This document shows positions 6,205-13,116 of a stretch of DNA of 14,498 bases, in pieces. The DNA is taken from NCBI GenBank assembly GCA_007123015.1, contig SKSL01000133.1, forward strand, positions 1-14,498. The letters are read 5' to 3'. The notes below the pieces were generated by a model. That model saw nothing but the letters and a program-made list of their open reading frames with translations. It was not told the origin of the DNA and searched no databases. Source of the stretch: Natronohydrobacter sp. (GTDB lineage Bacteria; Pseudomonadota; Alphaproteobacteria; Rhodobacterales; Rhodobacteraceae). Numbering within the stretch: position 1 is the stretch's first letter; every line of letters starts with the position of its first letter. The translations under genes and the position numbers were made by a program.

Positions 6205-7562
6205 TGCTGATCATGAATATCGCCCATGGCTGGACAGGTGACGCAAAGGGCACGCGGTTGACAGGGGCGATTCGCGTCGAGGGCGGCCTTATCACGGCGA
6301 TGGGTGAGCTTGCTGCGCTGCCTGGCGAAGAGGTGATTGACGCGCGCGGCTGCGTGGTCACGCCAGGGCTTGTGAACACGCATCACCACCTGTTTCAATC
6401 CGCGCTCAAGGGGCTTGCGATCAACGCGCCGCTTGATCTGTGGCTGGAACAGGTGCCCTATACCTACTGGCCCGCGCTGGATGAAGAGGCGCTGCGCATC
6501 TCGGCGCGGATCGGGCTTGCGGAACTGGCGCTGACGGGGGCGACAACGGTTTGTGACCATCATTATGTCTTCTCCGACCTCTACGACTATGACCCAGCCG
6601 AGGTGCTGTTCGAGGAAGCCACCCGCTTCGGCCTGCGCTTCGTTCTGGCACGCGGCGGCATGGCGCGGGGGCGCGATTTCGGCCCCGGCCTGCCTGCCGC
6701 GCCGACGGAAAGCATCGCGCAATTTCTCGACGGGGTGGCACAGGTCGCCGCCCGCTGGCAGGATCCGGCCCCCGATGCGATGACCCGTGTTGCCTGCGCG
6801 CCGACGACGCCGAATTTCAACTTCCCGCCTGATGCCCTGCCCGAAATCGCGCAGGAGGCCCGCCGCCTTGGCCTGCGGCTGCACGCGCATCTGTCGGAAA
6901 ATACCGCCTATGCCGCCCAGACCCTGCGCGAGTTCGGCAAGCGGCCTGTGCCCTGGCTGGCGGATCTGGACTGGCTTGGCCCGGATGTCTGGTTCGCGCA
7001 TCTGGTCGATCTGACCCCGGATGAAGTGGCGTGTCTCGCCGAGAGCGGTACCGCCATGGCCCATTGCCCGCAAGCCAATGCACGGCTGGGCTCTGGCATC
7101 GCGCCTGCGCCTGCGCTGCACCAAGCGGGCGGGACTGTCTCGCTCGCCGTCGATGGCGCGGGTGCGAATGAGGCGGCGGATATGGGCGCGGCCCTTTATA
7201 CGGCCTTCACGCTTCACCGCGCGGCCCATGGCGTGGGGGCTACGACTGCTGGCACCGTGCTGCACTGGGCGACGATGGGCGGGGCAACGGCGCTGGGTCT
7301 TCCTGCCATCGGAGAGCTGGCCATCGGCAAAGCTGCTGATATCACGCTGTTTGATCTGGAGCACCCGCGCAATCTGGGTCTGCACGATCCCGGCCTTGCG
7401 CCGATGGTCACGGGCGCTGCGCCTGTGCGTCACAGCATGGTCGCGGGCCGCATGATCGTGCGTGACGGGCAACTGCCGGGGCTCGACCTTGGCGCATTGT
7501 CCGACGACGCCGCCCGCATCACCCGCAAACTGGCGCGGCGTCCCGTGCCGGAACCTGTTTAA
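6204..7562 (+). CDS. Amidohydrolase-superfamily deaminase, 8-oxoguanine deaminase-like
   Basis: Encodes 452 aa from the ATG at 6204, which overlaps the permease stop by one base and follows AAGGAA; an in-frame ATG at 6177 would lie inside the permease gene. It is a TIM-barrel metal hydrolase of the COG0402 group (guanine, cytosine, 8-oxoguanine deaminases, AtzA/TrzN). Likely metal and catalytic residues are His60 and His62 (NTHHHLFQ), His229 and Glu232 (HAHLSE), His266 (FAHLVDL) and Asp317. AVDGAGANEAADM is close to the GVDGSASN-type segment of 8-oxoguanine deaminases, which makes that subgroup the best match. It should remove an amino (or similar) group from an oxidised purine or related ring in the cytoplasm. 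Its place right after the importer suggests it acts on the imported compound or an early product. Confidence 0.85.
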   Translation: MLIMNIAHGWTGDAKGTRLTGAIRVEGGLITAMGELAALPGEEVIDARGCVVTPGLVNTHHHLFQSALKGLAINAPLDLWLEQVPYTYWPALDEEALRISARIGLAELALTGATTVCDHHYVFSDLYDYDPAEVLFEEATRFGLRFVLARGGMARGRDFGPGLPAAPTESIAQFLDGVAQVAARWQDPAPDAMTRVACAPTTPNFNFPPDALPEIAQEARRLGLRLHAHLSENTAYAAQTLREFGKRPVPWLADLDWLGPDVWFAHLVDLTPDEVACLAESGTAMAHCPQANARLGSGIAPAPALHQAGGTVSLAVDGAGANEAADMGAALYTAFTLHRAAHGVGATTAGTVLHWATMGGATALGLPAIGELAIGKAADITLFDLEHPRNLGLHDPGLAPMVTGAAPVRHSMVAGRMIVRDGQLPGLDLGALSDDAARITRKLARRPVPEPV

Positions 7563-7632
7563 CCCCCCGGAGTAGAAGCAGTCAGCGCCATTGCGCGGTC
7601 ATTGCTCCCCAATGCTCGAAGGAGAGACCAAG

Positions 7633-8628
7633 ATGAGCACCACGGACTACACCCTCGCGGAATTGAACAAGGAAGCCGGGATCGGCGCTTATGGCGAAGA
7701 GGTCCAGCGCGACATCCCGCAGATCGACCTGTCGGATTACTTCAACCGTAAGCAGGAGATCAGCGATGCGCTCTGGGACGCGGCCACCGGCATCGGCTTT
7801 TTCCAGCTCACAGGCCACGGTATCCCGCAAAGCCTGATCGACGACGCTTTCACGCTCTCGGCCGGCTTCTTCGACATGCCCAGCGACACGAAGGCAAAAT
7901 ACCCGCTCAAGCCCGGCACCAATGCGGGTTGGGAATACATGGCGCAGGTGCGCCCCTCGACGGGCACAGCGGATCGCAAGGAAAGCTACCAGATCACCCT
8001 GCCGCGCATGGCGGGTCTCTGGCCCACGGGCGAAGAGCTTTTTGGCTTTCGCGAAACCATGCTGGCTTTTGAGCGCCATAACTGGGCCGTGGCGATGAAA
8101 GTGCTTGATTGCTTCGCCGAACGCCTGAGCTTCCCGCCCGGTTTCTTCACCGAAGGTCATGCGCCCGACACCAAGGAATATCAATCCACCCTGCGGCTGA
8201 TCCATTATCTGGGGATGGAAGATGCCAAGCCCGAGGATTTCAAATTCTGGCGCGCTGGTGCGCATACCGATTTCGACTGTCTGACGCTACTTCACCAGAA
8301 AGATGGGCAAGGCGGTTTGCAGGTCTGCCCCGGCAAGGACGAAAAGGGCCGCGCGACGCAATGGACGGATGTGCCGCCCATCGGGGGCGTGATCACCTGC
8401 AATATCGGCGACATGCTGATGCGCTGGTCCGATGACAAGCTCCTGTCGAACCTGCACCGGGTGCGCATGCCCAAACCGCAGGAATATCTGGGACCGCGCT
8501 ATTCCATCGCCTATTTCGCGCAGGCCAATATGGACACGCTGCTTGCAGGGCCGGAAGGCAAATACGCGCCGATGACCGCGCATGATTATATCCAGATGCG
8601 TCTGGGCGCGAATTTCGGGAAGAAGTGA
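7633..8628 (+). CDS. 2-oxoglutarate/Fe(II)-dependent oxygenase, isopenicillin N synthase-like (first of two)
   Basis: Encodes 331 aa. The ATG at 7633 follows AAGGAGA and starts the conserved N-terminal part; 14 upstream in-frame codons to 7591 lack support. An N-terminal DIOX_N-type domain (IPQIDLSDYF, then GFFQLTGHGIP) is followed by the double-stranded beta-helix core. Iron ligands are His211 and Asp213 (HTDFDCLTLL) and His275 (SNLHRV); Arg289 and Ser291 (RYS) bind the 2-oxoglutarate carboxylate. Enzymes of this branch hydroxylate, demethylate or desaturate small molecules; thymine 7-hydroxylase belongs to it, a useful precedent beside nucleobase deaminases. It lies 70 bases after the amidohydrolase and overlaps the second oxygenase by one base. 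Substrate unknown. Confidence 0.87.
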   Translation: MSTTDYTLAELNKEAGIGAYGEEVQRDIPQIDLSDYFNRKQEISDALWDAATGIGFFQLTGHGIPQSLIDDAFTLSAGFFDMPSDTKAKYPLKPGTNAGWEYMAQVRPSTGTADRKESYQITLPRMAGLWPTGEELFGFRETMLAFERHNWAVAMKVLDCFAERLSFPPGFFTEGHAPDTKEYQSTLRLIHYLGMEDAKPEDFKFWRAGAHTDFDCLTLLHQKDGQGGLQVCPGKDEKGRATQWTDVPPIGGVITCNIGDMLMRWSDDKLLSNLHRVRMPKPQEYLGPRYSIAYFAQANMDTLLAGPEGKYAPMTAHDYIQMRLGANFGKK

Positions 8629-9572
8629 TGGGTCTGCCGGTCATCGACATCTCTGGGCTGGCGGCCTCTGACCCTGCGGCGCGGCGCGCTGTGGGGCTCG
8701 ATCTGCGCGCAGCTTGTCTGGAACATGGGTTTTTCTACTGCACAGGCCATGGCGTACCGGATGGGTTGATCGACGCGGCAATGGAACAGACCCGCGCGCT
8801 CTTCGATCTGCCGATGGCGGCAAAGCGCGCGCTCGACAAGGCCCAGAGCCCGGCCAATCGCGGCTATGAACATCTGGGGGGGCAGACCCTGCAACAAGGG
8901 GCGATGCCTGACCGCAAGGAGGGCTTTTATCTGGGCGAGGATCTGGCCCTTGATCACCCGCGCGTGAAGGCGGGCGCATTCAATGCGGGCGCCAATCTCT
9001 GGCCTGCCGATCTGCCGGCCTTCCGGCCTGTGATGGTCGCCTATTTAGCAGCGCTCGGTGTGGTGGCCGCGCGGATCATGCAGGGGCTCGCGCTATCGCT
9101 CGACCTGCCCGACGATCACTTCCACGCCTTCACCACAGAGCCCGCCGCGACGCTGCGCTTGCTGCATTACCCGCCCTCGCGCCCTGAAGTGCCTGATGAG
9201 CTGGGTGCAGGCGCGCATACCGATTTCGGGGGGCTGACGCTTTTGTTGCAGGATGACGTCGGCGGCTTGCAGGTCATGGGTCGCGACGGCTGGATCGAAG
9301 CCCCGCCAATGTCCGGCGCTTATGTGGTCAATCTGGGCGACATGATCGCGCGCTGGACGAATGACCGCTACCGCTCGACGCTGCACCGGGTCATCAACCG
9401 CTCGGGCCGCGAGCGCTATTCGATCCCCTATTTCTATAGCGGCAACCCGGATCACGAGGTGCGCTGCCTGCCCACCTGTCTTGCGCCAGGCGAGGTGCCG
9501 AAATATCCGCCGGTCACTGTGCAGGATCATCTGCGCGCCATGTATGCCCGCACTTATGCCACCGCATCCTGA
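8628..9572 (+). CDS. 2-oxoglutarate/Fe(II)-dependent oxygenase, isopenicillin N synthase-like (second of two)
   Basis: Encodes 314 aa from the ATG at 8628, sharing one base with the previous stop; a GTG three bases earlier is possible but less likely. Domain order matches its neighbour: LPVIDISGL, GFFYCTGHGVPDGLID, then the beta-helix core. Iron ligands are His197 and Asp199 (HTDFGGLTLL) and His253 (STLHRV); Arg263 and Ser265 (RYS) should hold 2-oxoglutarate. All catalytic residues are intact, so both oxygenases should be active. Alignable blocks shared with the first enzyme (DRKE, NLGDM versus NIGDM, LHRV) show they are paralogues, but identity looks modest, so distinct substrates or successive oxidation steps are plausible. 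They could also form a heteromer; sequence does not decide. Confidence 0.87.
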   Translation: MGLPVIDISGLAASDPAARRAVGLDLRAACLEHGFFYCTGHGVPDGLIDAAMEQTRALFDLPMAAKRALDKAQSPANRGYEHLGGQTLQQGAMPDRKEGFYLGEDLALDHPRVKAGAFNAGANLWPADLPAFRPVMVAYLAALGVVAARIMQGLALSLDLPDDHFHAFTTEPAATLRLLHYPPSRPEVPDELGAGAHTDFGGLTLLLQDDVGGLQVMGRDGWIEAPPMSGAYVVNLGDMIARWTNDRYRSTLHRVINRSGRERYSIPYFYSGNPDHEVRCLPTCLAPGEVPKYPPVTVQDHLRAMYARTYATAS

Positions 9573-10332
9573 GCGGCTGATCCTGATCCATGGGGCTTGG
9601 GCGGGGCCCTGGATTTGGGACGGGCTGGTCAAGGAACTTGCCCTGCGGGCTTTGCAGGCCGAAGCGCTCGCTTTACCCGGTGATGGAAGGCATTCCATCA
9701 CGCCACAGGATGCGACCGAGACCGATTTCCACAACTGCATCGCGCAAGCGATAGAGGCCGCGCCCGGTCCGGTCGTGCTTGTGGGCCATTCTGGCGGTGG
9801 CATGCTGGTCACTGCCGGGGCCGAGGCTTTCCCCGACAAGGTCAGCCATGGGATCTGGATTGCGGGCATGCTGATCCCTGATGGCCGTAGCTTCGATGAC
9901 ATCCAGTCACAGATCATGGGATCTGACAAGCGCTTCGGCATCACGCCCCATGTGGTGCAGGCAGCCGATGGGCGGACGAGTACAGTGCCGCCGGATATGG
10001 CTGTCAGATACTTCTTCCACGACGCGCCCGAACCCGTCGCTCGCGATGCGGCTTCGCGGCTTACACCGCAACCGAATGCGGGACATCGGCTGCGCACCCG
10101 GACGGGGCAGAATTTCGCAGCCATGCCGAAGCTTTATATCCATGCCCAAGAGGACCGGTCTTTGATCCCAACTGCCCAGACCGTCATGAGCAAGTCATCG
10201 GCGAATGTCACAGTCGCCGAAATCGCCTCTGGCCATGTTCCGCAACTGACCCAACCGGCGCGCGTCGCACAGATCATTGTCGATTGGCTGTCACAGGCTG
10301 AAAGATGTGCAAAGACACAAAACATAACCTGA
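9556..10332 (+). CDS. Alpha/beta-hydrolase fold esterase/hydrolase
   Basis: Encodes 258 aa if started at the ATG at 9556, which overlaps the oxygenase gene by 17 bases; an ATG at 9544 would add four residues, and no clear ribosome site separates them, consistent with translational coupling. The N-terminus LILIHGAWAGPWIWDGL has the oxyanion-hole HG typical of the plant-esterase-like (salicylate-methylesterase/hydroxynitrile-lyase) branch. The nucleophile is Ser79 in VGHSGGG; Asp200 (HAQEDRS) is the probable acid and His227 (SGHVPQL) the base, giving a full triad. It would hydrolyse an ester, lactone, amide or carbon-carbon bond in a pathway intermediate. Four bases separate it from the following amidohydrolase gene. 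Confidence 0.82.
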   Translation: MPPHPERLILIHGAWAGPWIWDGLVKELALRALQAEALALPGDGRHSITPQDATETDFHNCIAQAIEAAPGPVVLVGHSGGGMLVTAGAEAFPDKVSHGIWIAGMLIPDGRSFDDIQSQIMGSDKRFGITPHVVQAADGRTSTVPPDMAVRYFFHDAPEPVARDAASRLTPQPNAGHRLRTRTGQNFAAMPKLYIHAQEDRSLIPTAQTVMSKSSANVTVAEIASGHVPQLTQPARVAQIIVDWLSQAERCAKTQNIT

Positions 10333-10336
10333 GGGC

Positions 10337-11776
10337 ATGATGACCGACCCGATCCAGACCATTGACCCCGTGACGCTCTATGAAGGTGCGGACCTGCTGA
10401 CCCTCGACCCTGCGCAACCGCTGATCCGCAACGGCGCGATTGCCGTCAGTGGCGCGCGTATCCTTGCGGTCGGCCCACAGCGGGAACTTGCAAAAGCCTA
10501 TGGAGCGCGCGCGCAGCGGGTCGACTGGTCTGGCCGTCTGGTTCTGCCGGGCCTTGTCGATGGGCATAGCCATCTGTTCCAGTCATTGGGCCGCACGCTG
10601 GGCGATGGGCTGTCGCTGCTGCCTTGGCTTGAGCGCTTCATGCTGCCCTTGGCCGCGAATGTGACCCGCGCCGATGCGATCGCGATCTATCGATTGGCAG
10701 GGCTGTCATCGTTGCTATTGGGAACCACGGCGATCATTGACAATCATTACGCGCCTGTGGACCCCGAAACCATCGTGACGCTTGCGCATGAGATGGAGGG
10801 ACTCGGCCTGCGCGGTGTGGTGGCGCGTGGCATCTTCGGGCCGATGGTTGAAGGCGGGCGGCGGATGAACTGCGACCCGCGCCTCTTCCGCCATTCCACG
10901 GCCGAGGAAATCGCGTTGACCCGCGCTTGCCTCGCTGCACACCCGCCGGGCGGTTTGGTCGAGATCTGGCCGATGCCGGAAAATGTCGTCTATCTGGACC
11001 CCGAACTGATGATCGCTTGCGCCGAATTGGCTGCAGAGCAGAAGATCGGCTGGCAGACCCATTGCAGTGAATCGAAATTCGAGGTGGAGATTTTCAAAAG
11101 CCTCTATGGCCTCCGCCCTGCACTCTGGCTCGAGGCGCAGGGCATCTTGTCGGAACGCACTTCGCTTGCGCATGGCATTTGGTTTGATGCGGCCGAGATC
11201 GAGGCGCTGGGCGCAAGCCGAACCAATATCGTGCATAATCCTGTCTGCAATCAGTACCTCGCCTCGGGCATCCTCAAGCTCGAACCCCTGCTGGCAGCGG
11301 GCGCGAATGTCAGTCTGGGCAGCGACGGCATGGCCGTCGGTGGCAGCGGCATGTTTGAAGCAATGAAGGCGGGCTTCCTGCTGCAGCGCCTGCGCGAGTT
11401 GGACCCGCTCGCCACGAGTGCTGAATTGATGCTTGAGATGGCGACGCAGCGTGGGGCCAAGCTGTTGCGTCGTGAGGTAGGGCAATTGGCGGCAGGCAAG
11501 CTGGCCGATTTCGTGGCGCTCGACATGCGCGGGGCGGTGCATCAGCCCCTGACTCGCCCTGCGATGGCTGTCGTTATGGCTGGTCTGCCACCCGTCACCG
11601 ATGTTGTCATTAACGGCGCTACGGTCATCAGCGCAGGCCGTTCTACGCTTATTGATCATGACAAGGTCATTGCAGATGGGCTGCAAGCAGCCAGCGATCT
11701 GATCGACCGTGCGGGCTTGCGTGATCTGGTTTGCGACTGGTTCGCCCCTGCGTATTCTTGCTGCGCCAAGAACTGA
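10337..11776 (+). CDS. Amidohydrolase-superfamily hydrolase (AtzA/TrzN/guanine-deaminase group)
   Basis: Encodes 479 aa; ATG at 10337 or the adjacent ATG at 10340, four or seven bases after the previous stop. It belongs to the COG0402 metal-dependent hydrolases. Expected active-site residues are His77 and His79 (DGHSHLFQ), His242 with the HCSE motif, His279 (LAHGIWF) and Asp330 (GSDGMAVGG). It clearly differs from the amidohydrolase at 6204, with a longer sequence and different loops (NPVCNQYLASGI), so it probably handles another substrate or step, such as deamination or dealkylamination of a ring amine. A cysteine-containing tail (AYSCCAKN) ends the protein. It is the last gene of the operon, with 177 bases before the next gene. 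Confidence 0.85.
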   Translation: MMTDPIQTIDPVTLYEGADLLTLDPAQPLIRNGAIAVSGARILAVGPQRELAKAYGARAQRVDWSGRLVLPGLVDGHSHLFQSLGRTLGDGLSLLPWLERFMLPLAANVTRADAIAIYRLAGLSSLLLGTTAIIDNHYAPVDPETIVTLAHEMEGLGLRGVVARGIFGPMVEGGRRMNCDPRLFRHSTAEEIALTRACLAAHPPGGLVEIWPMPENVVYLDPELMIACAELAAEQKIGWQTHCSESKFEVEIFKSLYGLRPALWLEAQGILSERTSLAHGIWFDAAEIEALGASRTNIVHNPVCNQYLASGILKLEPLLAAGANVSLGSDGMAVGGSGMFEAMKAGFLLQRLRELDPLATSAELMLEMATQRGAKLLRREVGQLAAGKLADFVALDMRGAVHQPLTRPAMAVVMAGLPPVTDVVINGATVISAGRSTLIDHDKVIADGLQAASDLIDRAGLRDLVCDWFAPAYSCCAKN

Positions 11777-11824
11777 ATGATCACGATACGGCAGGCTGGG
11801 TGAATATCAGCATCTTGATGCCTT

Positions 11825-11859
11825 GTGCCAAAATTTAGGGCACGCTCACCAAACTTTGG
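11825..11859. promoter_or_regulatory. Two operator-like inverted repeats 21 bp apart
   Basis: CCAAAnTTT occurs twice in the same orientation: CCAAAATTTAGG (11828-11839), itself inside GTGCC-N9-GGCAC (11825-11843), and the perfect inverted repeat CCAAACTTTGG (11849-11859). Their centres, 11833 and 11854, are two helical turns apart, so two dimers would sit on the same face of the DNA. They lie 20 bases upstream of the nearest TTGACA element used in the promoter call, a position typical for an activator. The regulator is not identified. Confidence 0.45.
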
Positions 11860-11878
11860 CGGCGCACAATGTTGACAG

Positions 11879-11906
11879 TTGACAAAGTATCTCAGTCAGG
11901 CATGAT
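11879..11906 (+). promoter_or_regulatory. Putative sigma-70 promoter of the PotD-like gene
   Basis: A perfect -35 TTGACA (11879-11884) is followed after 16 bp by CATGAT (11901-11906), a 4-of-6 match to the -10 box, predicting a leader of about 40 bases. TTGACA also occurs at 11872-11877 and 11925-11930; the former has no matching -10, and the latter is too close to the ATG to drive it. Confidence 0.45.
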
Positions 11907-11953
11907 CAGGGCACGTCTTTCAAATTGACAACGGCAAAGCTGGAGACCTGATC

Positions 11954-13078
11954 ATGCACGAGACCAAGCCAAAGATTCTTGCTGCTTCGCCGCGCTTCTC
12001 GCGCCGTGGACTGTTGAAAGGCACTGCGGCACTGGGTGCCGCTGCGCTGGCAAGCCCCTTCATTGCGACGCGGGCGCATGCCTCGGGGGCCGTCAACGTA
12101 CTGGCCTTCGGCGGATACGAGGAGCCGGGGATGCTGGACGCGTTCACACGCGAAACCGGCATTTCCGTAAACCTGAAGATCCATGATGGTTCCGACGAAG
12201 AGATGATCGCGCTGATGCAGTCTTCGGCGCCGGGGACCTTCGATGTGATCACGCCAACGAGTGCCTACATACCTCGCGCGATCGAGGATGGAATCATCGC
12301 TGAATTGAACCCGGTCGACTTCCCACTGGACGATTATTTCCGTATCATCGCCGAGTGGCCGCCGGTCTGGAAGGACGGTCGCCTATATGCGATCGTCAAT
12401 CGCTTCGGGTATTATGGGATCACCTACAACCATACCAAGTTTTCCGAGTCCGATGTTGCGTCCTATGACATCCTGTTTGATCCAGACGTGCGCGGGCGAG
12501 TCGCTCTGTTCGACTGGTTCCTGCCAAACATGGGGTGCCTGTCAAAATACAATGGCAATTCCGAACCCTATGATCTTGACGCAGCCGCATTTGCAGAACT
12601 GCGCGAAACCCTGACGAGATTGCGTCCGCAAGTTGGGTTTGTCGGGGGCACAAGCCAAGTCATCCAGGCCATGGCTGGGGGCTCCTATGATCTGGCCATA
12701 GCCGGTGAATGGGTTCAGGCTGGAATGTATGATGATGGACTTCCGTTCAAAGCACTCGTCCCAGCCGAAGGTGGCGTCACATGGGATCAAGCTGTTTGCG
12801 TATCAGCGACAACACCAAACCATGAGAACGCCGTGCGGTTTGTCCAGTATGTAACTGGCCCGGAGTTTCAGTCGAAGCTCGCTGTTGCAAGAACGTATTA
12901 CAGTATGGTGCCTAACCGGCGCGCGGCAAAGATGCTGCCCGACGACAAGCGCGCTCTTCTTAACTTGACCGACATTGATCGCTTCGATGAGGTCTTCATG
13001 TCGAACCTGTCGCCGCGCAAAGACCCAGCCAATCGGTCTGACTGGCTGAACGCATGGGAAGCCTTCAAGAGCACATGA
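11954..13078 (+). CDS. Tat-exported PotD-like ABC binding protein (spermidine/putrescine family)
   Basis: Encodes 374 aa. The N-terminus has a twin-arginine signal (SRRGLLKGTAALGAAALASP, ending THE-like RAHA before SG), so it is folded before export to the periplasm. The mature part VNVLAFGGYEEPGMLDAFTRETG and FDVITPTSAYIPRAIEDGII fits the family-1 extracellular solute-binding proteins of the PotD/PotF branch, with later YAIVNRFGYYGITYN and QVIQAMAGGSYDLAIAG. It likely binds a polyamine-like, amino acid-derived or other cationic nitrogen compound; ligand specificity cannot be assigned. GGAGA stands eight bases before the ATG. The matching ATPase and permease genes are not in the window and presumably follow downstream. 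It has its own upstream control region, so it forms a unit separate from the nine-gene operon. Confidence 0.85.
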   Translation: MHETKPKILAASPRFSRRGLLKGTAALGAAALASPFIATRAHASGAVNVLAFGGYEEPGMLDAFTRETGISVNLKIHDGSDEEMIALMQSSAPGTFDVITPTSAYIPRAIEDGIIAELNPVDFPLDDYFRIIAEWPPVWKDGRLYAIVNRFGYYGITYNHTKFSESDVASYDILFDPDVRGRVALFDWFLPNMGCLSKYNGNSEPYDLDAAAFAELRETLTRLRPQVGFVGGTSQVIQAMAGGSYDLAIAGEWVQAGMYDDGLPFKALVPAEGGVTWDQAVCVSATTPNHENAVRFVQYVTGPEFQSKLAVARTYYSMVPNRRAAKMLPDDKRALLNLTDIDRFDEVFMSNLSPRKDPANRSDWLNAWEAFKST

Positions 13079-13116
13079 CGATCTTTTGGGAGTAGCGCTC
13101 GGCACGGGTAGAAAAG

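Noticed and set aside
6141..7472. 443-codon minus-strand open frame
   Set aside because: Antisense shadow of the 8-oxoguanine-deaminase-like gene in GC-rich DNA; Arg/His-rich translation with no recognisable domain or ribosome site.
7563..7632. 70-base gap between amidohydrolase and first oxygenase as an internal promoter
   Set aside because: Only a GCGC-CATT-GCGC repeat and the ribosome site are seen; no promoter pair found by eye.
9093..10124. 343-codon minus-strand open frame
   Set aside because: Spans the antisense of two well-supported plus-strand genes, with Ser/Arg/Ala-rich non-protein-like composition.
11810..11821. GCATCTTGATGC inverted repeat after the nine-gene operon as terminator
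   Set aside because: A 5-bp stem with a 2-base loop and no following T-tract; not a credible intrinsic terminator.
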